20,062 nucleotides of DNA from Vulcanimicrobiota bacterium (GTDB lineage: Bacteria > Vulcanimicrobiota > Vulcanimicrobiia > Vulcanimicrobiales > Vulcanimicrobiaceae). The stretch covers positions 1,401 to 21,462 of the forward strand of contig PMUE01000082.1 in NCBI GenBank assembly GCA_003167055.1, in the 5' to 3' direction. Of this stretch, positions 15,139-20,062 are shown piece by piece (positions within the stretch are counted from its first letter, which is position 1; every line of letters begins with the position of its first letter). A program made the translations under genes and the position numbers. The notes beneath the pieces were generated by a model. It ran no database searches. It was not told where the DNA came from and saw only the letters and a program-made list of their open reading frames with translations.

Positions 15139-16138
15139 GTTCTTTGCCGACGAGCCGTGCCGCGAACAATCCGGCGAGCCCGGCAAATATCACGGAGCCG
15201 GCCACCACGTCGGGACTCCACCATAAACCGCCCATCGTGAGCGCCAACACGGCGAGCAGCACCGCCCAATACAGCGCGGGAATGCCGAACGCGAAGAGAT
15301 TCGGGCGTCGCCCCACCGCGTCGCCGAAGATGCCCGCGCACAGACTTGCAACGATGACGGCCGCGAATTGTCCGGCGTAGTTCGAGTGTGCTGCGGCGAT
15401 AAAGATGTTTCCAACCAGGAAGAGCACGGCCAGCGCTCCGGGTGCCAAACGAATGTTGCGCGCGGCATAGAGGGCGAATCCAACCAGGAGCAAGCTCTGG
15501 ACAAGCACGGCCAGTAGACCGATGCCCTGCTTGTCGTAGAGGAGCGAGAGCAGGGTGAGCGTGTCGTGCGGAAAGCGGGCCGCATCGAGCGGCGCGTTCA
15601 TGCGTTCGGCCTCGCTCAGAAAAATGAACTGCGTGCCCCAGTGCACCAGCTCCATCATTGAGGCCAGCGCGAGCAGCATGGGAAGCTGTGCCGGCAGCGT
15701 CGACGGCGGTCGCGCGCGTTCGATTGCCGAACGAACCGGACCCGCGATGATGAGAAACATCCCGGCACCGATGAGCAGATGCGTCGGACTGAGCAGCGCG
15801 TCGAAGCCCTGCTCGAATCCCCATAACGCGTGCTTGATCATGTCGAGCACACCGCCCGCCAAGAAGACGATCAGGCCGGCGGTCGTCGTTTCGTAGCCTT
15901 TCGGCAACGCACGATTCCATGCGAAGCCGCGACGGTGATTGACGACCATGGCGATCGCGGTGAACACATATGCGGCGAGCAAGCCGAGATACAGCAATCC
16001 ATGCGCGGGTTCGAAGAACGTCTCGACCGTTGAGTGAAAGTGGTACCACGCGTCGAGTAAAATACCGCCCGAGCACCACAAGCTCGCAATCGCCATCGAC
16101 CAATCGTAGAGCGCGCTCGGCGCGGGGCGGTCGTTCAT
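15122..16138 (-). CDS. Polytopic membrane protein with duplicated Asp/His motif, unknown function
   Basis: 338-residue membrane protein with about nine hydrophobic segments and no family I can name. Two similar segments recur about 70 residues apart. The first is GGILLDAWYH...E..F..PAHGLLYLG, with D29, H33, E39 and H46. The second is GGVLDMIKH...E..F....SPTHLLIGAG, with D99, H103, E109 and H120. The shared spacing D-x3-H followed by P-x-H-x-L near helix ends suggests an internal duplication and possibly a paired metal, haem or quinone site. Further histidines occur in MELVHWG and AAHSNYAG. The ATG at 16138 is 42 bp from the divergent start at 16181, so the two genes may share a promoter region. 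No enzyme motif is visible. Confidence 0.7.
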   Translation of the reverse strand: MNDRPAPSALYDWSMAIASLWCSGGILLDAWYHFHSTVETFFEPAHGLLYLGLLAAYVFTAIAMVVNHRRGFAWNRALPKGYETTTAGLIVFLAGGVLDMIKHALWGFEQGFDALLSPTHLLIGAGMFLIIAGPVRSAIERARPPSTLPAQLPMLLALASMMELVHWGTQFIFLSEAERMNAPLDAARFPHDTLTLLSLLYDKQGIGLLAVLVQSLLLVGFALYAARNIRLAPGALAVLFLVGNIFIAAAHSNYAGQFAAVIVASLCAGIFGDAVGRRPNLFAFGIPALYWAVLLAVLALTMGGLWWSPDVVAGSVIFAGLAGLFAARLVGKEQSPPP

Positions 16139-16180
16139 GGGCGGGTGGTTTCCCCCAAGCGCACGAAGCGCCCCTTTATC

Positions 16181-16546
16181 ATGCGGTTGTGGTGCGCGCT
16201 TCTAGCGATGCTGCTCACCGCGGCGCGATCGCCGTGGCCGGCTGCCGTGCCCGCCGCGCCGAACGATCCGCCGCGAATCGTGGCGTTGCAAATGAACGAG
16301 ACCTCGATCGCGCCGGGCTCAGAGTGGACCGGCCGCATCGCCACGACCACCAATGTGGCAAGCGTCGAGATTCGCACGGAGTCATTCTCCTTTAACGCAA
16401 CGCGTATCGCATTCGGCCAATTTACCTTCGATCAGCACGTCCTGGACATCGTGCCGCAATACAAACGCGCCTACACGCTGCACGTCATCGCGCGCAACGC
16501 CGCCGGCGATCAAGATGTTCGCCTGATCCCGATCGTGCTGCGGTAG
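16181..16546 (+). CDS. Small secreted protein, beta-rich, unknown function
   Basis: 121 residues from ATG 16181 (MRLWCALLAMLLTAARS), which opens a signal peptide of about 25-30 residues. A GTG at 16145 in the same frame would add twelve charged residues and spoil the signal, so it is less likely. The mature part alternates short strands (RIVALQMNETSIAPGSEWTGRIATTTNVASVEI, HVLDIVPQYKRAYTLHVIARN) like a single immunoglobulin-like or FN3-like domain of about 90 residues, with no cysteine pair or catalytic motif. It diverges from the polytopic membrane protein at 16138 and may be exported to work with it. It is convergent with the GH47 gene with seven bases between. Confidence 0.65.
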   Translation: MRLWCALLAMLLTAARSPWPAAVPAAPNDPPRIVALQMNETSIAPGSEWTGRIATTTNVASVEIRTESFSFNATRIAFGQFTFDQHVLDIVPQYKRAYTLHVIARNAAGDQDVRLIPIVLR

Positions 16547-16553
16547 CGCGACG

Positions 16554-17936
16554 CTAGCGCCGCAGCCCGCGCAGCACCTTGCCCTCGGTATTGAGGTAGT
16601 AGTGCTCGCTGTCGAAACGGGTCGTTTCCGCAAACATCAGGTAGAGATACTTGAAGTTCTCCGAGAACGCGTACGCCGGAAAGAGATCGTCGGGAATCAT
16701 CGGGAAGGGCCGAACGTCGAGAAGGTTGGTGTAGCCGTTGGTCACGCGGCAATTGGCGCGTAGTGCCGTGAAGTATTGATAGGCGGTCCGGCGATAGCGA
16801 TCGTCGTGGGTGAGAAACCACAGATCGAAGGCGGAGTTGGCGTACTCTGGCCGGAGGCGGTAGGCGCCGTCGACGGCGTCGAGGGTTTGGTAGTCGATGA
16901 CTTCCGGGATGAGCGTATAGCGATTGAGGACGTCGGTCCAAGAATCGTAGAAGGCCTCGCCGATCGCGCGATCGCCGCCCTTCGCGACGAGTTCAGCGTA
17001 AAATGCCGAAAGCTCGCTGATTTGTGTATCGCCGGCCGATTCGCCGGTAAGGTAGTTGACCTGGCGAAACCAGAGGCGCCCGTCGACGTGTACGACTTTG
17101 TATTTCAGCAACGCGTCGGTCAGAGCACGGTACCAGCTACGCGATTGCGCGATGCCGAGCATTTGCCAGCCGCCCCATAGATATTCGTAGAACGAGTCGG
17201 CCGGTTCGTCCGGGGCGACGTCGATCGGATCGATGAACGAGCCGGCTTCAATGTCGAAGTTCGTTGCGAGCAGATCGAGCGACGAACGTTTGGCGATCAC
17301 CGCTTCGTAGGCCCGCATCGAAGCTCGCAGATACTTGGGATCGCCGGTCAAGCGTGAGAGATCGCCGAACTCCAAAATATTCGAACCAATCTCGGCGAGA
17401 TTGTTCTTCGGATCGCGCACGGCGCCGGTTCGAAGATTTGCGAAGCGGTACGGTGCCCCAGTGGGCGACTTCGTAAAGCACACCAGTAGACGATCCGCCA
17501 AGTCGCGCGCACCGTCGAGCATGAAGCGCTCGCCGGTTGCATAGTATCCCGCCAGCAGCCCGGCGACCATGCGAATCACGGCTTCGAACATTTGCACGTC
17601 GGCATCAACGTTGAAGTCGAGATGGGTGCGCAGCCAGGTTACACAGGCATCGAGCTCGGTGTCCAGACCCATGACGTACAGCGTGTCGAGCGCTTCGATG
17701 ATCGAAAGCCCGAACGAGTGGCCGGTGACGAAGAAATCGTGCGGCGTCCCGCTGATCGGCTTGACTTCGTCGAATCCCCAGGCGAATTGCTTGTAGCCGT
17801 TCCATGCGTGGACGAACTCGTCGCGTACCGCTGCGGCGATGGTTGCCGCACCGGGCATGTCATCGTCGGCGCGCGCACGCGGTGGCGACAACGCGGCAGT
17901 GCTCGCGCAGGAGAGTAGGAAGTCGCGCCGCCTCAC
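16554..17936 (-). CDS. GH47 family alpha-mannosidase with Tat-type signal
   Basis: 460 residues, close to a bare GH47 catalytic domain. This family cleaves alpha-1,2-linked mannose with inversion and needs calcium; it is mostly eukaryotic. Motifs in order: AWNGYKQFAWGFDEVKPIS (44-62), IIEALDTLYVMGL (79-91), MFEAVIRMVAGLL (E118, candidate catalytic acid), EIGSNILEFGDLSRLTGDPKY (182-202), ADSFYEYLWGG (D247), YRLRPEYANS (E364), SENFKYLYLMFAE (425-437) and YLNTEGK (T450, calcium-binding threonine). All expected active-site residues are present. The N terminus, MRRRDFLLSCASTAALSPPRARA, looks like a Tat signal, placing the enzyme outside the cytoplasm. GTG 17936 overlaps the upstream stop (GTGA), so it is coupled to the PanE-like frame. 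Confidence 0.9.
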   Translation of the reverse strand: MRRRDFLLSCASTAALSPPRARADDDMPGAATIAAAVRDEFVHAWNGYKQFAWGFDEVKPISGTPHDFFVTGHSFGLSIIEALDTLYVMGLDTELDACVTWLRTHLDFNVDADVQMFEAVIRMVAGLLAGYYATGERFMLDGARDLADRLLVCFTKSPTGAPYRFANLRTGAVRDPKNNLAEIGSNILEFGDLSRLTGDPKYLRASMRAYEAVIAKRSSLDLLATNFDIEAGSFIDPIDVAPDEPADSFYEYLWGGWQMLGIAQSRSWYRALTDALLKYKVVHVDGRLWFRQVNYLTGESAGDTQISELSAFYAELVAKGGDRAIGEAFYDSWTDVLNRYTLIPEVIDYQTLDAVDGAYRLRPEYANSAFDLWFLTHDDRYRRTAYQYFTALRANCRVTNGYTNLLDVRPFPMIPDDLFPAYAFSENFKYLYLMFAETTRFDSEHYYLNTEGKVLRGLRR

Positions 17937-18433
17937 GAGTGCGTGAGGCCGCGCTGATAGACGTTGAGCGTCGTGTAGGCCGCTTCGAGCAACGGCGTCG
18001 CGAGACCGAAGCCAAGCGCGCGTGCGAGGAGATCGCCGAGTATTTGATCGGCTTCGACCCGGCTACCGGCGAGCATATCGCGATACATCGAGGCGGTAAG
18101 TGGTGAGCCCGGCGTGGTCAAGTGCGGGCGCATGCTGGCGACGAACGCGTCGCTCGGAGTATAACCGGACTCGTGTGCCACGCTTGCGCACTCATCGAAG
18201 ATCTTGGCGATCACGGGCTCGCCGCCGGCCGCGACGATCGCGCGGCAGACCTCGTCGCCGTGCACGAGCGGGAGGTCGCGGGCGAGGATGACGACGTCGT
18301 ACCGGTGCGTCATGGCCCGCTCCAGAGCGGCGTCCCCGTCGTAGCAGACGTCGACTGCCATGGCGCGCCGCCGCAGGCCGACTGCGATGGCGTCGGCCAT
18401 CAGCCGCTCGTCTTCGGCCACCAGCACCCGCAT
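17933..18433 (-). CDS. Chimeric reading frame: response-regulator receiver start joined to PanE (ketopantoate reductase) end
   Basis: The 166-residue frame combines two unrelated protein pieces. Residues 1 to about 71 are the start of an OmpR-type receiver of actinobacterial style (MRVLVAEDERL, DVCYDGDAALERA, DVVILARDLPLVHGDEVCRAIVAAGG). They stop mid-domain, and the phosphoacceptor position is A51, not Asp. Residues about 73-166 are the C-terminal domain of 2-dehydropantoate 2-reductase (KIFDECASVAHESGY, SMYRDMLAGSRVEADQILGDLLARA, ATPLLEAAYTTLNVYQRGL). PanE should be about 300 residues with an N-terminal Rossmann fold, and that is missing. No known family has this architecture, so I read it as a fusion at 18200-18226 made by assembly or recombination. 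The PanE end is coupled to the GH47 gene by GTGA. Confidence 0.8.
   Translation of the reverse strand: MRVLVAEDERLMADAIAVGLRRRAMAVDVCYDGDAALERAMTHRYDVVILARDLPLVHGDEVCRAIVAAGGEPVIAKIFDECASVAHESGYTPSDAFVASMRPHLTTPGSPLTASMYRDMLAGSRVEADQILGDLLARALGFGLATPLLEAAYTTLNVYQRGLTHS
18200..18226. other. Probable contig or recombination junction
   Basis: To the left (through about 18210) the DNA encodes the end of PanE in the style of the rest of the window. To the right (from about 18220) it encodes the start of an actinobacterial receiver, and G+C rises sharply. The switch falls in the codons for residues 70-78 (GGEPVIAKI) of the frame 18433-17933. No mobile element, integrase, tRNA or repeat flanks it. 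Confidence 0.65.
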
Positions 18434-18480
18434 GGGCGCCTCCCGTCGTCCTCGCGCCCGCCGACAGTATCCACCTCGCC

Positions 18481-18501
18481 GGATAAGCGCAGGATAAGCG
18501 C
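18481..18501. promoter_or_regulatory. Tandem 11-bp direct repeat upstream of the receiver gene
   Basis: GGATAAGCGC occurs at 18481-18490 and again at 18492-18501, an exact 11-bp period. It lies 48 bp upstream of the response-regulator start (18433, minus strand). Paired repeats one helical turn apart are the usual binding sites of OmpR-family dimers, so this could be an autoregulatory operator. Position and period support it; no data on the regulator itself are available because the gene is cut short. Confidence 0.5.
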
Positions 18502-18709
18502 CGCCCTTACCGCCCCCGAATACCCTGCCCGCAATGCTTCCGGGCGTGCCAGCACGCCCCGCCCCGCCGTCACCCGTTCCGCGGACCAGCGCCGCGCCGC
18601 CCAGCCGGCCCGCGCGAGGGCATGCGAAGCCTCGGAGGAATGGCGGTCTGACATCCGCACCAGAGCATGGCGCCGTCAGGATCTCCGGCCCGAGAATTAG
18701 GACGATCAG

Positions 18710-20062
18710 ATGAAAAACGACAGTGCTCGCAGCCGCCGCCAGGGCGGGTTGCGGCGGGCGGCCGTCATTGCCGCCCTGGCCGGGGCCGCCTTGCTGGCGG
18801 CTTGCAGCGGCTCGCCCGCATCCGCGCCGGGCACCGGCGCCGGGGAGCCGACCGCTCAGCGCATCAACGTGCTGACCAGGGCGCTGACGCTAATGCAGCG
18901 GGACTACGGCACGTATCGGCTCGAGGCGCCTGGCCCCGAGGACGTGCTCGACTACCAGGTCGGTGACCTGTGGAAGCGCGGCATCGACGGCACCGGGACG
19001 ACGATCGCGGTAATCGAGGCCTGGAAAGGCAGCCCTCTGATCGCGAAGTTCATGGCGAGCCGCGACAAGCAGCTCGGGCTGCCCAACCCGCAGATCAAGA
19101 CCATCTACCCGACGGGCAGGCACCGGCTGCCTGCCACCTGCCCGCCGAGTGAGGCCAAGCTGGGCGACTACGGGTCCTGCGGCGCCTGGGAGGGCGAGGC
19201 TGTGGAGGATGTCGTCTCCGCCCACATGCTGGCGCCCTACGCCAAGATCTTGATCGTGGTCGCGCCGCCGGACAGCGAGATCACCGACGATACCGCGAGC
19301 CAGGTGGCGCCACCCGAGTTCATGCAGGCGGTCGAGTACGTGAGCGTGCACCACCTGGCCAACGTGATCTCGATCAGCGACGACCAGGCCGAGAGCACCT
19401 ACTCCCACGGGCCCGAAGAGATCCGCGCACAGGACCCCGGTGAGCTGACGGCCGCGGCCAACGGGATTCCCGTACTGGTCGCCACCGGCGACTGTGGCGC
19501 GGCACAGCGGCTGGCCGTCGGCGGCGGCGGGTGCACCCCGGGCTCGATCACGACCAGGCGAGCGACGGGTGCCTGGGACGACTCCCCATGGGTCACGGCG
19601 GTCGGCGGGAGCATCCCCGACCTGAGCGCGACCGGCCAGCGACTCGGTCCCGACCCGGTCTGGAACTCCTCGCCGCTCCCCCCGCCGACCGGGAACGCGG
19701 AAGCGGAGGGCGGCGGGTTCTCCGCGGTCTACACCAGGCCGAGCTACCAAAACAGCGTGGCGGCCATCACCAGGTCGAAATGGCGGGCGGTTCCGGATAT
19801 CACGATGGACGCGTCGGGCGGAACCTCCGAGGCCGCGCCGCTGCTCGCCGGGGTCCTCGCGCTCGACACCCAGCTCAACCACGGCAAGAACGTCGGCCCG
19901 ATCAACAATGCGCTCTACCACGTGCTCGGGTCGGCGGGGCTCAAAGACGGGATAGCCGACGTCGTGTCGGGCAACAACACGCTGATCATCCACAGCAAGG
20001 TCTTCGTGCGCGGCTTCACGGCAGCCAGAGGATTCGATGTCGTCAGCGGCTGGGGCACGATC
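18710..20062 (+). CDS. S53 (sedolisin) serine-carboxyl peptidase, lipoprotein, C-terminally cut by window end
   Basis: 451 codons are open to the window edge. ATG 18710 follows AGGA with seven bases between. Residues 12-35 form a lipoprotein signal with lipobox LAAC (C32), so the protease is probably anchored outside the membrane. The sedolisin catalytic set is present: E163 and D167 in GEAVEDVV, the oxyanion aspartate D261 in VATGDCG, and S373 in SGGTSEAAPLLAG. The calcium-site motifs near the end, ADVVSGNN (417-423) and FDVVSGWGT (442-450), are also present, so most of the domain lies in the window. The usual N-terminal pro-domain is absent or reduced to about 45 residues. Very high G+C sets it apart from positions below 18,200 and fits an actinobacterial source. 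Confidence 0.88.
   Translation, partial: MKNDSARSRRQGGLRRAAVIAALAGAALLAACSGSPASAPGTGAGEPTAQRINVLTRALTLMQRDYGTYRLEAPGPEDVLDYQVGDLWKRGIDGTGTTIAVIEAWKGSPLIAKFMASRDKQLGLPNPQIKTIYPTGRHRLPATCPPSEAKLGDYGSCGAWEGEAVEDVVSAHMLAPYAKILIVVAPPDSEITDDTASQVAPPEFMQAVEYVSVHHLANVISISDDQAESTYSHGPEEIRAQDPGELTAAANGIPVLVATGDCGAAQRLAVGGGGCTPGSITTRRATGAWDDSPWVTAVGGSIPDLSATGQRLGPDPVWNSSPLPPPTGNAEAEGGGFSAVYTRPSYQNSVAAITRSKWRAVPDITMDASGGTSEAAPLLAGVLALDTQLNHGKNVGPINNALYHVLGSAGLKDGIADVVSGNNTLIIHSKVFVRGFTAARGFDVVSGWGTI

Noticed and set aside
15054..16103. Long minus-strand frame of 349 codons overlapping the polytopic membrane-protein gene.
   Set aside because: It is a shifted frame of 15122-16138, rich in Arg and Ala with no membrane or domain pattern; the other frame has clear hydrophobic segments and a repeated motif.
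18890..19993. Minus-strand frame of 367 codons opposite the sedolisin.
   Set aside because: It is antisense to a gene with intact S53 catalytic motifs; long opposite frames are expected in very GC-rich DNA.
1..20062. CRISPR arrays, insertion sequences, prophage genes, tRNA and rRNA.
   Set aside because: No regularly spaced repeats, transposase or integrase motifs, cloverleaf with CCA end or rRNA signature was seen on either strand.

Overview
The window has two parts of apparently different origin. Positions 1 to about 18,210 are high-GC DNA (a hand-counted sample, 16741-16800, is 60% G+C) packed with short-spaced, often 4-nt-overlapping genes. GTG starts are common. The content is typical of an uncultured soil or environmental Gram-negative-type lineage. 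Candidatus Eremiobacterota (WPS-2) is my best guess, but this is a weak inference from overall style and not from a marker gene. Positions from about 18,220 to the end look actinobacterial: a hand-counted sample (18721-18780) is 80% G+C, with an OmpR-type receiver and a lipoprotein sedolisin. The two parts meet inside one open reading frame, so the contig may be chimeric.

Layout. (1) 1-215: start of nadA on the minus strand, diverging by only 15 bp from a two-gene plus-strand unit made of an MscS-type channel and a PDZ/multi-TM/GAF-like sensor without a kinase domain (231-3490). (2) 3537-6741: a fused TfuA-YcaO protein, a translationally coupled SAM methyltransferase, and a 95-residue cysteine-free small protein. 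This resembles a backbone-thioamidation or RiPP-type cassette and is the best candidate for an undescribed system. (3) 6725-11048: a full-length LuxR-type (LAL) ATPase regulator, a small PAS-like protein, and a shorter paralogue of the LAL protein that stops before the C-terminal half and has no DNA-binding domain. (4) 11108-13078: an OPT-family oligopeptide transporter. (5) 13075-14846: proline dehydrogenase coupled to a DapA-family aldolase that lacks the DHDPS arginine, consistent with proline or hydroxyproline breakdown. (6) 15122-16546: a polytopic membrane protein with a duplicated Asp/His motif, and a small secreted protein. (7) 16554-18433: a Tat-exported GH47 alpha-mannosidase, coupled to a reading frame whose C-terminal part is ketopantoate reductase (PanE) and whose N-terminal part is a response-regulator receiver. 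(8) 18710-end: an S53 sedolisin lipoprotein running off the window.

No tRNA, rRNA, CRISPR array, insertion sequence or prophage gene was recognised. Peptide and amino-acid use recurs (OPT transporter, PRODH, aldolase), and regulation appears to rest on LAL-type ATPases. All family calls come from reading motifs by eye, without database searches.
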